Shown in pieces: positions 1-9,615 of a DNA stretch of 64,000 nucleotides. Source of the DNA: BOG-938 sp048498155. GTDB lineage: Bacteria; Pseudomonadota; Alphaproteobacteria; Caulobacterales; Caulobacteraceae. The notes below the pieces were generated by a model. It made no database searches. It was not told where the DNA came from and was given only the letters and a program-made list of their open reading frames with translations. Position 1 is the first letter of the stretch; each line of letters opens with the position of its first letter. Location of the stretch: NCBI GenBank assembly GCA_048498155.1, contig JBEHYN010000008.1, forward strand, positions 7,600 through 71,599, given 5' to 3'. The position numbers and the translations under genes were made by a program.

Positions 1-128
1 CGCGATTCCTCTTTTGAGCGCCACGTCGCGTGCTATAGAGCCCCTGTCTGAGGTTGGGGCGCCGCCGTATATGCGGCGGGTCCGCCCTGAGATGTCGACG
101 CGTGAAAAACGGAGCGGAGCGAGCAACA

Positions 129-614
129 ATGGCCTTGGTGCGCGGATCGATGGCGGCGCTTGCGGCCCTGAGCCTTGTGGCTCTCGGCGGTTGCATGGGC
201 GGGCCCAAGAGCGGGGTCCAACCCTATTCGCAAGGCGGATTCCATCCGTTCGGCTTCGGCAGGGCTGCTGCGCAGCCCGACGATCCCAAGGTTGCCATCG
301 GCGTCAACGCCTATCTGTGGCGGGCCACCCTGGACACCCTGGCTTTCATGCCCCTGACCTCGGCTGATCCCTACGGCGGAGTGGTGATCACCGACTGGTA
401 CGCCAATCCTGAAAAGCCCGACGAGCGGTTCAAGGCCACGGTTTACATCCTCGACACGCGCCTGCGCGCTGATGGCCTCAACGTCACCGTCTACAAGCAG
501 GTGAAGGACGGAGCCGGGTGGAAGGACGCGCCCACTGCGGGCCAGACCGACACCGACATCGAGAACGCGATCCTGACCCGGGCGCGCCAGCTTCGTCTGT
601 CTAACATTCGCTGA
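129..614 (+). CDS. DUF3576-type outer-membrane lipoprotein
   Basis: Small predicted lipoprotein of 161 aa. It opens with a hydrophobic segment ending in a lipobox (LVALGGC, Cys at about residue 24), followed by one compact domain rich in short beta-strand-like stretches. The length and the position directly upstream of leuS match the alphaproteobacterial DUF3576 family, whose function is unknown. I chose the ATG at 129 because it gives a clean lipoprotein signal and has GGAGCGAG just upstream. The in-frame start at 54 would add an arginine-rich leader. Family assignment is from recall of the sequence pattern; membrane location is inferred. Confidence 0.75.
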   Translation: MALVRGSMAALAALSLVALGGCMGGPKSGVQPYSQGGFHPFGFGRAAAQPDDPKVAIGVNAYLWRATLDTLAFMPLTSADPYGGVVITDWYANPEKPDERFKATVYILDTRLRADGLNVTVYKQVKDGAGWKDAPTAGQTDTDIENAILTRARQLRLSNIR

Positions 615-719
615 GGCATTCGGGCGGATTCGCGGCGCGGATCCACCCCTTAGGTCCGGACTCGGCGACCCCTGCCGGATTCGGCTCCGACAATTCTGCA
701 CAAGGGGTCGTTAGTCCGC

Positions 720-3299
720 ATGGCCCGTTACAATCCGAAGGAATCCGAGCCCAAGTGGCGCGCCGTCTGGGACCGGACGAATGCGTTCGTCGCAGGCGGC
801 CTCGACGACCCGCGCCAGCGTTACTATGTGCTGGAGATGTTCCCCTATCCCTCGGGGCGCATCCACATGGGTCATGTGCGCAATTACGCTCTGGGCGACG
901 TGGTGGCGCGCTACAAGCGGGCCCGAGGGTTCAATGTTCTGCACCCCATGGGCTGGGACGCCTTCGGGATGCCGGCGGAAAACGCCGCCATGGAACGGGG
1001 CGTGCATCCCAAGGGCTGGACCTACGACAATATCGCCAGCATGCGCGCCGAGCTGAAGCGCCTGGGCCTGTCGATCGACTGGTCGCGCGAACTGGCCACC
1101 TGCGACCCGGATTATTATGGCCAGCAGCAGCGCTGGTTCCTGATGTTGTGGAAGCGCGACCTGGCCTATCGCAAGGAGGGCGTGGTCAACTGGGACCCGG
1201 TGGATAACACCGTTCTGGCCAATGAGCAGGTGATCGACGGACGCGGGTGGCGCTCGGGCGCTGCGGTGGAAAAGCGCAAGCTGACTCAGTGGTTCTTGCG
1301 CATCACCGACTATGCTGATGATCTGATCGAGGGGTTGGGCCTTCTGGATCGCTGGCCGGACAAGGTGCGGCTGATGCAGGAAAACTGGATCGGACGTTCC
1401 AGGGGCCTACGATTCCGCTTCAAGTTCGCCGGCTACACGCCGACCGGATTCAGCGAGGGCCTGGAGGTCTACACCACCCGGCCGGACACTCTGTTTGGCG
1501 CAAGCTTTGTCGGTGTGGCGCCCGACCACCCCCTGGCCCAACAGGTGGCTGACTATCACCAGGACGCCGCCGCCTTCATTGCCCGATGTCGACAGGGCGG
1601 GGCTTCGGAGGCGGATATTGAGACCGGCGAAAAGCTGGGTTTCGACACCGGGCTGTGGGTGCAGCATCCCTTCGATCCGAATTGGCGGCTGAAGGTCTAC
1701 ATCGCTAATTTCATTCTGATGGATTACGGCGCGGGCGCGATCTTCGCCTGTCCGGCGCATGACCAGCGCGATCTGGATTTTGCCCGAAAATATGATCTGC
1801 CGGTGCGCCCGGTGGTGCTGCCGCCGGGCGCCGACCCCGAGAGCTTCGCCATAACCGATGAGGCCTATACCGGCCCTGGCCGCTTGTTCAGGTCTGATTT
1901 CCTGAATGGAATGGACATCGAAGCGGCCAAGGCCGAGGTCATTGCTCGTATCGAGGCTGCGGGCCTGGGTCAGGGCGCCACGGTCTACCGGCTTCGCGAC
2001 TGGGGCGTTTCGCGCCAACGCTACTGGGGCTGCCCGATCCCGGTGATCTATTGCGACAAATGCGGCCCCCAACCTGTTCCAACCGATCAGTTGCCGGTGA
2101 TCCTGCCGGACGACGTGACCTTTGACCGGCCAGGCAATCCCCTGTTGCGGCATCCGACCTGGCGGCACGTCGCCTGCCCGGCCTGCGGCGGGGCGGCTGA
2201 ACGGGAAACCGACACTCTTGACACCTTTGTGGACAGTTCCTGGTATTTCGCGAGGTTCACCGACCCCAAGGCGGCGGCGCCCATCGACAAGGCCGCAGCC
2301 GATGCTTGGCTGCCGGTGGACCAGTATGTGGGGGGCGTCGAGCATGCGGTCCTGCACCTGCTGTACGCCCGCTTCATCACCCGGGCCCTGAAGGACGAGG
2401 GCCTGTTGTCGGTGGCCGAGCCCTTCGCGGGGCTGTTCACCCAGGGCATGGTCACCCACGAGACCTATCGCGTCGACAGCGATGGACGCTGGGTGTCGCC
2501 CGGGGAGGTGGAAGCGCGGAACGGACATTTGGTCGAGGCGACCACGGGTCAGCCTGTCGTCGTTGGCGGCGTGGAAAAAATGTCCAAGTCGAAAAAGAAC
2601 ACGGTCGCGCCCGAGGACATCTTCGACCAATACGGGGTCGACGCCGCCCGCCTCTTTGTGATGAGCGACTCTCCGCCCGAGCGAGACGTGCAATGGAGCA
2701 CCGGCGGTGTCGAGGGCGCCTTCCGGTTCGTCAATCGGGTCTGGGCGGAATTCGACAGCCAGCCTGAAGCGGCGGGCGAGGCCCACAACGACGACGATGG
2801 CCGGGCCAGGGCTCTGCGCCAGGCCACCCACCGCCTGATCAAGGGTGTGACCGAGAGCATCGATGGCTTCCGCTTCAACAGCGGTATCGCGCGCCTGTAT
2901 GAATTTCTCAATGTACTCAAGGTGTTGCCCGCCGATGGGGCCGGACCGGGCGGCTTGGCCGCGCGTCGGGAGGCGCTCGGTGTCCTGGCCCGCCTCATCG
3001 CCCCGTTCACGCCGCATCTGGCAGAGGAGAGCTGGGCGCGCATTGGCGGGGAGGGGTTGGTTGTGCGGGCGCCCTGGCCCATACATGATCCGGCGCTGGC
3101 GGCGGACGACGAAGTCGTGCTGCCGGTGCAAATCAATGGCAAGCGCCGCTGCGAGATCCGGGTCGCCGCGGGCCTGGAGCCGGCCGAAGTGGAAAAGCTG
3201 ATTCTGGCCGACGAAGAGGTGACGCGGCGATTGGAGGGCCTTAGCGTGAGAAAGATCATTGTGGTCAAGGACCGCATCGTCAATATCGTCGCAGGATGA
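720..3299 (+). CDS. leuS: Leucyl-tRNA synthetase
   Basis: Class I aminoacyl-tRNA synthetase that charges tRNA-Leu in the cytoplasm. The 859-aa length is normal for bacterial LeuRS. The HIGH-type signature is HMGH at residues 49-52, and the KMSKS loop (EKMSKSKKN) is near residue 620. Between them lie the CP1 editing domain and a Cys-rich zinc module (CDKC and CPAC). The C-terminal anticodon-binding and LeuRS-specific domains are complete. The stop overlaps the lptE start (ATGA), so leuS, lptE and holA probably form one transcript. Confidence 0.98.
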   Translation: MARYNPKESEPKWRAVWDRTNAFVAGGLDDPRQRYYVLEMFPYPSGRIHMGHVRNYALGDVVARYKRARGFNVLHPMGWDAFGMPAENAAMERGVHPKGWTYDNIASMRAELKRLGLSIDWSRELATCDPDYYGQQQRWFLMLWKRDLAYRKEGVVNWDPVDNTVLANEQVIDGRGWRSGAAVEKRKLTQWFLRITDYADDLIEGLGLLDRWPDKVRLMQENWIGRSRGLRFRFKFAGYTPTGFSEGLEVYTTRPDTLFGASFVGVAPDHPLAQQVADYHQDAAAFIARCRQGGASEADIETGEKLGFDTGLWVQHPFDPNWRLKVYIANFILMDYGAGAIFACPAHDQRDLDFARKYDLPVRPVVLPPGADPESFAITDEAYTGPGRLFRSDFLNGMDIEAAKAEVIARIEAAGLGQGATVYRLRDWGVSRQRYWGCPIPVIYCDKCGPQPVPTDQLPVILPDDVTFDRPGNPLLRHPTWRHVACPACGGAAERETDTLDTFVDSSWYFARFTDPKAAAPIDKAAADAWLPVDQYVGGVEHAVLHLLYARFITRALKDEGLLSVAEPFAGLFTQGMVTHETYRVDSDGRWVSPGEVEARNGHLVEATTGQPVVVGGVEKMSKSKKNTVAPEDIFDQYGVDAARLFVMSDSPPERDVQWSTGGVEGAFRFVNRVWAEFDSQPEAAGEAHNDDDGRARALRQATHRLIKGVTESIDGFRFNSGIARLYEFLNVLKVLPADGAGPGGLAARREALGVLARLIAPFTPHLAEESWARIGGEGLVVRAPWPIHDPALAADDEVVLPVQINGKRRCEIRVAAGLEPAEVEKLILADEEVTRRLEGLSVRKIIVVKDRIVNIVAG

Positions 3300-3973
3300 A
3301 GCTCACGCACCGCCACTTCTGGCTCGGCGCCGCCGCAATAGGGCTTTTGGGCCTGGGCGGATGCGGCTTTACGCCCCTCTACGCCGTTCCCGGCGTGACG
3401 CCCCAGCTCTCGGCCATCGAGGTCTCCCGGCCGGATGGGCGGACGGGCTATCTCATCGGTCAGGCCCTGGACAATGAATTGGGCCGCGACTTCGGCGCCC
3501 CAGCGCTCTATCGCCTGAATATGAGCCTGAACGATGTCCGCGTGGGCCGCGGCATCAATATCAACAATGTCGCCACCGAATACGAGGTGGACCTGACGGC
3601 GAACTACCGGTTGACGGACATCAAGACCAACGCCTTGGTGACCAAGGGCGCCGTGTCGGTCAACGCCACCTACAACACAGCTAATCAGCCCTACGCCAGT
3701 GTGGCCGACGAGTTGGACGCCGAACGCCGGGCCGCCGAGTCGGCCGCCCAGCGCATCCGGCTTGATCTGGCCACCTATTTCGCCAGCCCTCGCCCCAATG
3801 GCACGGTCACCGCGCCTCAGGTCCCGCTCAACTCGGACTTCATCGGCGTTCCGGGAGCAGAAAAGGTCGAGACTCCGCGCGAACGCGCCGCGCACGCAGC
3901 CAATCCCGACGTGATGGAATTGCCGGACTACAACGGCACCGGCCCGGTCGCCGACGGTGCGGCCTCGCCTTGA
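3296..3973 (+). CDS. lptE: LPS-assembly lipoprotein LptE
   Basis: Outer-membrane lipoprotein that plugs the LptD barrel during lipopolysaccharide export. The 225-aa product has a signal peptide ending in the lipobox LGLGGC (Cys23), followed by GFTPLY, the usual start of mature LptE. The C-terminal 40 residues are low-complexity and rich in Pro and Ala. Its place between leuS and holA is the standard proteobacterial order. It starts within the leuS stop codon and its own stop overlaps the holA start. Confidence 0.93.
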   Translation: MKLTHRHFWLGAAAIGLLGLGGCGFTPLYAVPGVTPQLSAIEVSRPDGRTGYLIGQALDNELGRDFGAPALYRLNMSLNDVRVGRGININNVATEYEVDLTANYRLTDIKTNALVTKGAVSVNATYNTANQPYASVADELDAERRAAESAAQRIRLDLATYFASPRPNGTVTAPQVPLNSDFIGVPGAEKVETPRERAAHAANPDVMELPDYNGTGPVADGAASP

Positions 3974-5025
3974 TCCTGTCGAAACGGGCCGAGGTCGAGC
4001 GGTTCTTGGCCGCGCCGGGGAGCCAGGCGCGCGCGGCCCTGATTTACGGACGCGACCGCGCCATTGTGCACGAGCGAGCCGATGAACTGGCCGCAAAGAT
4101 CGCCGTGCGGCCGGAGGATCCGTTCGATGTGGCGCTTGTGGCCGAATCCGACGTCGATTCCGCGCCGGCGCGCCTATACGACGAACTGTCCGCCCTCTCG
4201 ATGATGGGGGGGCGGAGGCTCGTCCGCCTGAGGTTAGGCGACAAGGCGACTGTCGATAAGGCGGCTGCGGAAGCGCTGAAGGCTCATTTGGCCGGGGAGC
4301 TGAACCCTGCGGCATTTTTCCTGATTGAGGCCGGAGCCCTGGGCCGCGACTCCGCCCTGCGAAAAACGGCCGAGGCGGAAAAGAGCGGCGCGGCGGTCGC
4401 CATCGCTTGTTACGAGGACGAAACCGGAGATGTGGCGCGACTGGTGCGCGAGGGCCTGGCTAAGGACGGTGTCGGGCTGACGGGAGAGGCTCTGGATCTG
4501 TTCGTGCGCCGCCTGCCGCACGAGCGGGGGGTGGCTCGGCGGGAAATTGAGCGACTGGCCCTGTTTCTGGGCCCAGGCAGCGGCGCGACCGCTGGTCCGG
4601 CAGACCTGGATGACTTTTTGGGCGTTGAGCCGGAGGCCTCCCTGGCCGACGCAGCTTCCGACGCTTTCGGGGGGCGCCTGGCCGCCGCTCAGGCGGGGCT
4701 TCGGCGCGCTGCGGCTGAGGGCGAAAGCGGCCCGGCGGCGGTTCGCGCCATGGGCATGCATCTGGGCCGGCTTCGGCGGACGCTCACCCTGGTGAAATCC
4801 GGGGCCGGGGTGCAAGAGGCCGCCAAGGCGTCGGGCGTGTTTTGGAAAAATGAGCGGGAATTCCTCCGTCAGGCTCGCGCGTGGAGCCTGGCTTTACTGG
4901 ACGACATCCAGCCTGACGTGTTGAACGCGGACCGGCTGTGCAAAACGGCCGGATCGCCCGATCGGTTGATCGCCGAGCGGCTGGCCCTGACCATCGCCGG
5001 CCGGGCGCGCAGGCTCGGGCTTTAA
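3970..5025 (+). CDS. holA: DNA polymerase III delta subunit
   Basis: Delta subunit of the clamp loader, which opens the beta clamp during replication. The length (351 aa), the N-terminal ALIYGRDR element and the position behind lptE fit the family; the sequence is otherwise poorly conserved. The likely start is TTG at 3970, which overlaps the lptE stop as TTGA, so translational coupling is probable. No in-frame ATG lies near the expected N-terminus. The gene converges on parB. Confidence 0.9.
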   Translation: MILSKRAEVERFLAAPGSQARAALIYGRDRAIVHERADELAAKIAVRPEDPFDVALVAESDVDSAPARLYDELSALSMMGGRRLVRLRLGDKATVDKAAAEALKAHLAGELNPAAFFLIEAGALGRDSALRKTAEAEKSGAAVAIACYEDETGDVARLVREGLAKDGVGLTGEALDLFVRRLPHERGVARREIERLALFLGPGSGATAGPADLDDFLGVEPEASLADAASDAFGGRLAAAQAGLRRAAAEGESGPAAVRAMGMHLGRLRRTLTLVKSGAGVQEAAKASGVFWKNEREFLRQARAWSLALLDDIQPDVLNADRLCKTAGSPDRLIAERLALTIAGRARRLGL

Positions 5026-5216
5026 GCTCTCGACACGCTACGGCCTACGCGCCGCTGCTCATGGTGGGTAATTTTAGGGAGCTCTGAGCCGCACGAGGGC
5101 CTACCTTGGCATGACATTCCGGGCCAAATGCGCGACAGCGGCAATTTTGAAATCTTCGCGCACAGCACATTGATATATATGGTGTTATTTTAGCAGCCCT
5201 TGGGCCTGCGGTGACG
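5026..5216. other. Convergent holA/parB spacer
   Basis: About 190 bp between the convergent stops of holA and parB, containing an AT-rich stretch around 5166-5195. I see no strong hairpin with a T-run and no coding potential on either strand. Confidence 0.4.
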
Positions 5217-6113
5217 TCAGGCCTTGCTCAACCGTCGGCAAATCTCGTCGAGCTGCTCAAGGCTGGCGTAGCGAACCCGAAGCTCGCCGGATCCGCCCCG
5301 ATCAACGATTTCCACCTCAAGGCCCAGCATCTCGGCCAAGTCGTTTTCCAGGGCCAGGGTGTCGGCGTCCTTGCCTCGAGGGATCGGCGCTGAGCGGGCG
5401 CGTGTCTCGCCGCCGGCGGCTTTGCGCGCCAGCGCTTCAGTATCGCGAACGTTGAGGCCGCCCTCGATCACCCGTTGGGCGAGACCCGTAGGATCGGCCG
5501 AGGTGGCCAGGGCGCGGGCGTGTCCGGCCGTGAGGCGACCATGCAGCACATGGCCTTGCACCTCTCCGGGCAAACCCAGCAGCCGCATGGTGTTGGCCAC
5601 GTGGCTACGGCTCTTGCCCACAGCCTCGGCGACCTCCTCCTGGGTATGGCCGTACTGGTCGATCAGGGCGCGGTAGGCGAGGGCCTCCTCGACCGGGTTG
5701 AGGTCCGCGCGCTGGACGTTCTCGACGATGGCGATCTGCAACACCTCGGAATCGTCGAGGGCGCGGATCACGGCAGGCAATTCTCGTAGACCCGCGCGTT
5801 GGGCCGCACGCCAACGGCGCTCTCCGGCCACGATCTCATACTCGCCGGGCCGGCCGGGCGAGGGACGCGCGAGCAGCGGCTGAATCACACCCCGAGCGCG
5901 GATGGACTGGGCCAGCTCTTCAAGCTCAGTCTCATCAAAGGTCTTGCGCGGCTGGTCTGGATTGGCGTGCAGCAGCTCGATGGGAATCAAATTGGTCCCA
6001 CCCTGGGGCGAAAAAGCCGCAGCGGCGACTTCGTCGACCGCCACCTCCGCCGCCTGTTCGCCCAGCAGGGCCGAAAGCCCCCGGCCCAATCCGCGTCTAC
6101 CTTCCGCCGCCAT
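5217..6113 (-). CDS. parB: Chromosome-partitioning protein ParB
   Basis: CTP-dependent clamp that loads at parS and links the origin to ParA. The 298-aa protein has an N-terminal RRGLGRGLSALLG segment (the usual ParA-contact region), the C-motif GERRWRA (97-103), ENVQR (131-135), a helix-turn-helix at about 157-176 and a C-terminal dimerisation domain. It lies 11 bp downstream of parA, with three parS sites within 7 kb. In Caulobacter this protein is essential and also anchors MipZ and PopZ; I infer the same role here. Confidence 0.98.
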   Translation of the reverse strand: MAAEGRRGLGRGLSALLGEQAAEVAVDEVAAAAFSPQGGTNLIPIELLHANPDQPRKTFDETELEELAQSIRARGVIQPLLARPSPGRPGEYEIVAGERRWRAAQRAGLRELPAVIRALDDSEVLQIAIVENVQRADLNPVEEALAYRALIDQYGHTQEEVAEAVGKSRSHVANTMRLLGLPGEVQGHVLHGRLTAGHARALATSADPTGLAQRVIEGGLNVRDTEALARKAAGGETRARSAPIPRGKDADTLALENDLAEMLGLEVEIVDRGGSGELRVRYASLEQLDEICRRLSKA

Positions 6114-6124
6114 GATCTAATTCC

Positions 6125-6943
6125 TTAAGCGGCTTGGCGGCGCGCGCGTTCGCGCCCAACCAATTCGCGCGCCAGCTTCAAGTAGGCCTGGCTGCCGGCG
6201 CATTTCAGATCGTAGATCAAGACAGGCTTGCCGAAGGACGGCGCTTCGGACACCCGCACATTGCGCGGGATCACGGTCTGATAGACCTTATCGCCGAAAT
6301 GCACGCGCACATCCTGCGCGACCTGCTCCGACAGAGCGTTGCGCCGGTCATACATGGTCAGAACGACGCCCTGAATTTCAAGTGAGGGGTTCAGGCTGCC
6401 GCGTACGAGCTCCACCGTGCGCATCAGCTGCGTCAGGCCCTCCAGAGCGAAAAACTCACACTGCAGAGGCACCAGCACCGCATCGGCCGCCGACATGGCG
6501 TTGACAGTCAACAGATTTAGCGACGGCGGGCAGTCGATCAGGACATAGGTGTAGCGGTCCGCGCCGGTGTCTTCGCGCAAGGCGACCAGCGCCTCGCGTA
6601 AGCGGAACGAGCGCCCCGCCGCGTGGCCCAGCTCCAGTTCGATGCCGGACAGATCCGCATCGGACGGTACAATGCTGAGGCCCGGCACGGCCGTCGGCAT
6701 GATCGCATCGACCAGCGCCGCCTCGCCCATCAACACGTCATAGACCGTGACGGCGCGTTTTTGCCGGGTCACGCCCAGACCGGTGGAGGCATTGCCCTGG
6801 GGATCCAGGTCCAGGATCAGCACGCGCTCACCGATGGCGGCCAGGGCGGTGGCGAGATTGATCGCGGTCGTGGTCTTACCCACCCCGCCTTTCTGGTTGG
6901 AGACGGACAGAACGCGGAGCGCCTGGTCAGACTGTACGAACAC
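6125..6943 (-). CDS. parA: Chromosome-partitioning ATPase ParA
   Basis: Deviant Walker-type ATPase that moves ParB-parS complexes towards the opposite pole. The P-loop KGGVGKTT is at residues 18-25, followed by the Walker B-type LDLDPQGN. The length is 272 aa. The start is GTG at 6943-6941, preceded by AAGGGG, and it overlaps the end of rsmG by 17 bp, so translation is probably coupled to the upstream gene. The order rsmG-parA-parB is the conserved origin-proximal arrangement. Confidence 0.98.
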   Translation of the reverse strand: MFVQSDQALRVLSVSNQKGGVGKTTTAINLATALAAIGERVLILDLDPQGNASTGLGVTRQKRAVTVYDVLMGEAALVDAIMPTAVPGLSIVPSDADLSGIELELGHAAGRSFRLREALVALREDTGADRYTYVLIDCPPSLNLLTVNAMSAADAVLVPLQCEFFALEGLTQLMRTVELVRGSLNPSLEIQGVVLTMYDRRNALSEQVAQDVRVHFGDKVYQTVIPRNVRVSEAPSFGKPVLIYDLKCAGSQAYLKLARELVGRERARRQAA

Positions 6944-7619
6944 GTTTGAGCCCCTTCACCTGCAGAACTCGACCCTCGGGATGACTGAGGCTTGTCGTTA
7001 GGTGTGCCTCGAAATTCCAATATTTAGCGGCTTCCGTCAACTCAGATACTACATCTTGTCCCTTGAGGAACAGGCCCGTAGCGCCACAGGTCAGGTAGGG
7101 CCGAGTATAGCCTAAAAGTCGGACAAGGGGGGCGCAGGCGCGGGCGCAAACCACATCCACCTTAAGTTTGAGGTTTTCGGCGCGAGCGTTGTGCACCTCT
7201 GCGGGCAGGGCGAGTTGGTCGACAACGGCATGCAGAAAGCGGCATCGCTTGGTCATGCTCTCCACCAGATGCACCCGCGCGCCTGGCGTGTCCTTCAGGA
7301 GTATGGCCAGCACCACCCCAGGAAAGCCGGCGCCGGCGCCAATGTCGGCCCAGATACGCGCTTCGGGGGCCAGGGCGAGCAGTTGCGCGCTGTCATAGAC
7401 GTGACGGGGCCAGAAATCGGCCATGGCTGATGGTCCGACCAGGTTCATGCCCTCGTTCCATTGGCCCAAAAGGGCCCGAAAGGCCTCCAGGTCAGCCATT
7501 TGCCTTGGGGTTGCGCCAAGCACCGCCTGCAGTTGGACGGCGTCGGTTGGCGGGCCGGAAAAGTCAGGCCCATTCTCGTGCGGGGACTCAGGCCGCACGC
7601 GGACCGGCGCGGCGGACAT
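6927..7619 (-). CDS. rsmG: 16S rRNA (guanine527-N7)-methyltransferase
   Basis: SAM-dependent methyltransferase (GidB) that modifies G527 of 16S rRNA. The SAM-binding loop is ADIGAGAGFPG, and the family segment NEGMNLVG lies upstream of it. I chose the ATG at 7619 (MSAAPVR..., 230 aa) over the longer frame from 7679, because the extra residues are Pro/Arg-rich and would lie deep inside mnmG. It overlaps mnmG by about 32 bp and parA by 17 bp, so mnmG-rsmG-parA-parB is tightly packed. Confidence 0.95.
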   Translation of the reverse strand: MSAAPVRVRPESPHENGPDFSGPPTDAVQLQAVLGATPRQMADLEAFRALLGQWNEGMNLVGPSAMADFWPRHVYDSAQLLALAPEARIWADIGAGAGFPGVVLAILLKDTPGARVHLVESMTKRCRFLHAVVDQLALPAEVHNARAENLKLKVDVVCARACAPLVRLLGYTRPYLTCGATGLFLKGQDVVSELTEAAKYWNFEAHLTTSLSHPEGRVLQVKGLKRVRTV

Positions 7620-9456
7620 GAGACAATAGGGCGGTAAGGGCGCCGGGCGTGATGCCCTCGATGCGGGAGGCCTGCCCAAGGGTCATGGGCCGGATCGTCG
7701 AGAGCTTTTCGCGCGCCTCGTTGGAAAGGCCGGGCACGGCGGCGTAGTCAAGATCAAGGCTCAGGGCGAGGTCCTCGTCGCGGCGGAAAGCAATGGCCTC
7801 GGCTTCTTGGCGGTCCAGATAGCCGGCGTAGGCGGCGTCAATTTCGATCTGTTCGCGGGCCGCGGGCGCCCAGGCTGCGATTTGGGGCCAAACGCGCTCC
7901 AACTCGGGCCAGCCGATAGCTGGGTAGGCCAACAGCTGGGTCAAATCTCGGCGAACCCCATCCGCATTGACCTTGAGGCCCGCTTTCTCGGCCTGGGCTG
8001 GGGTCAGCACCAGTCCTTTGGCCTCTGTGCGGGCTATATCGAGGGCGGATTGTTTCACGTGAAACGCCCCGGCTCTGCTAGAGCCGACGACGCCCAGGCC
8101 CAGGCCCGCGCTGGTCAGGCGTTGATCAGCGTTATCGGCGCGTAGGGTCAGACGGAATTCAGCCCGGCTAGTGAACATGCGGTAGGGCTCGCTCACCCCG
8201 CGCGTGACTAGGTCATCGATCATGACGCCTATATAGGCCTGATCACGGCCAAACACCGCCGCTAGAGCGCCAGAGCATGCCCGCGCCGCGTTCAGCCCGG
8301 CCATCAGGCCCTGGGCGCCGGCCTCTTCATAGCCGGTGGTGCCGTTGATCTGCCCAGCGAGATAGAGACCAGGGACGCGCTTGACCTCCAGTGTGGGCGA
8401 GAGCTCGCGCGGGTCGACGTAGTCGTACTCGATGGCGTAGCCAAACCGTTTGATGGAGACCTGTTCAAGGCCGGGAATTGTACGGAGGAACAGAGCCTGG
8501 GTTTGTTCGGACACAGAGGTGGACACCCCGTTGGGATAGACGGTGTCGTCATCCAGCCCCTCCGGCTCCAGGAAGATCTGGTGGCTCGTTTTGTCAGCGA
8601 AGCGAACCACCTTGTCCTCGATGGATGGACAATAGCGCGGCCCGACGCCGGTCGTCCGGCCGCCATAGACGGCTGATTCCCCAAGGTGTTCGGCAATGAT
8701 CCGGTGTGTTTCCGCTGTCGTGTAGGTCACGCCGCAGGCGATCTGCGGCGTGGTGACCGCCTCGGTCAGAAACGAAAAGGGCGTCGGCGGCTTATCGCCT
8801 GGCTGCATCTCCAGCCTATCCCAGGCGATGGTCCGCCCATCCAAGCGCGCGGGCGTGCCCGTCTTCAGCCGACCCATCTTCAGCCCCAGGCCATATAGCC
8901 GCTCGGCTAGACCGATGGATGGGGCCTCGCCGACCCGTCCGGCGGGCGTGCGGGTTTCGCCCAAATGGATGACACCCTTCAGAAACGTGCCGGTCGTCAG
9001 AACCACTGCCCCGGCCGGGTAATGCCGCCCCGTGGCGCCGATCACGCCGTTCACGCGGCCATCGGTCAAGGTCACGTCCTCAGCCGCGTCGGCCAGGATG
9101 TCCAGGTTGGGCTGTTCGGCCAGGGCCGCCTGCATGGCCCGACGATAGCGGGCGCGGTCAATTTGTGCGCGGGGTCCACGCACGGCAGGTCCCTTAGATC
9201 GATTGAGCAGACGAAACTGGATCCCCGCTGCGTCGGCCATTCGACCCATCAGGCCGTCCAGAGCGTCGATTTCGCGTACCAAATGTCCTTTGCCCAAGCC
9301 GCCGATGGCCGGATTGCAGGACATTTCACCTATCGTGTCCCGCCGGTGGGTCAGCAACAAGGTGCGCGCGCCGAAGCGGGCGGATGCGGCTGCAGCTTCG
9401 CAGCCGGCGTGTCCGCCGCCAATCACGATCACATCCCAGGAATTGGCCTTAGCCAT
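7588..9456 (-). CDS. mnmG: tRNA uridine-5-carboxymethylaminomethyl modification enzyme MnmG
   Basis: FAD-dependent subunit (GidA) that works with MnmE to install cmnm5U at the wobble position of certain tRNAs. The 622-aa length is normal. The dinucleotide-binding motif GGGHAGCEAA starts at residue 13, followed by SCNPAIGG and KGHLVREID, and the C-terminal GidA helical domain is present. A parS site lies inside the coding sequence at 8051-8066, so this stretch is under both coding and ParB-binding constraint. Confidence 0.98.
   Translation of the reverse strand: MAKANSWDVIVIGGGHAGCEAAAASARFGARTLLLTHRRDTIGEMSCNPAIGGLGKGHLVREIDALDGLMGRMADAAGIQFRLLNRSKGPAVRGPRAQIDRARYRRAMQAALAEQPNLDILADAAEDVTLTDGRVNGVIGATGRHYPAGAVVLTTGTFLKGVIHLGETRTPAGRVGEAPSIGLAERLYGLGLKMGRLKTGTPARLDGRTIAWDRLEMQPGDKPPTPFSFLTEAVTTPQIACGVTYTTAETHRIIAEHLGESAVYGGRTTGVGPRYCPSIEDKVVRFADKTSHQIFLEPEGLDDDTVYPNGVSTSVSEQTQALFLRTIPGLEQVSIKRFGYAIEYDYVDPRELSPTLEVKRVPGLYLAGQINGTTGYEEAGAQGLMAGLNAARACSGALAAVFGRDQAYIGVMIDDLVTRGVSEPYRMFTSRAEFRLTLRADNADQRLTSAGLGLGVVGSSRAGAFHVKQSALDIARTEAKGLVLTPAQAEKAGLKVNADGVRRDLTQLLAYPAIGWPELERVWPQIAAWAPAAREQIEIDAAYAGYLDRQEAEAIAFRRDEDLALSLDLDYAAVPGLSNEAREKLSTIRPMTLGQASRIEGITPGALTALLSHVRRAGPRAA
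8051..8066. other. parS site (within mnmG)
   Basis: TGTTTCACGTGAAACG is a 16-bp palindrome differing from the canonical parS TGTTTCACGTGAAACA only at the last base. It lies about 2 kb from parB and inside mnmG. ParB is expected to load CTP clamps here. Confidence 0.93.
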
Positions 9457-9592
9457 AGCAGGTCCGAACAGAAACGCCCCCGAATGCGGGGGCGGCGGAA
9501 GACCTCATCTATAACGCAAACGCCATGGGTGGTCGAGGCACGACCGGAGACGGTCGGTGTGTAAAGTGGGTGGGCCACAGTCCGCCCGGCGG

Positions 9593-9608
9593 TGTTTCAC
9601 GTGAAACA
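9593..9608. other. parS site (mnmE/mnmG intergenic)
   Basis: TGTTTCACGTGAAACA is an exact match to the canonical 16-bp parS. It sits in the 159-bp gap between the mnmE stop and the mnmG start. Confidence 0.96.
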
Positions 9609-9615
9609 CTCGAGA

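Noticed and set aside
1407..3131. 574-codon open frame on the minus strand across leuS.
   Set aside because: It is fully antisense to a complete leuS with all motifs. Long antisense frames are expected in GC-rich genes. The translation shows no domain.
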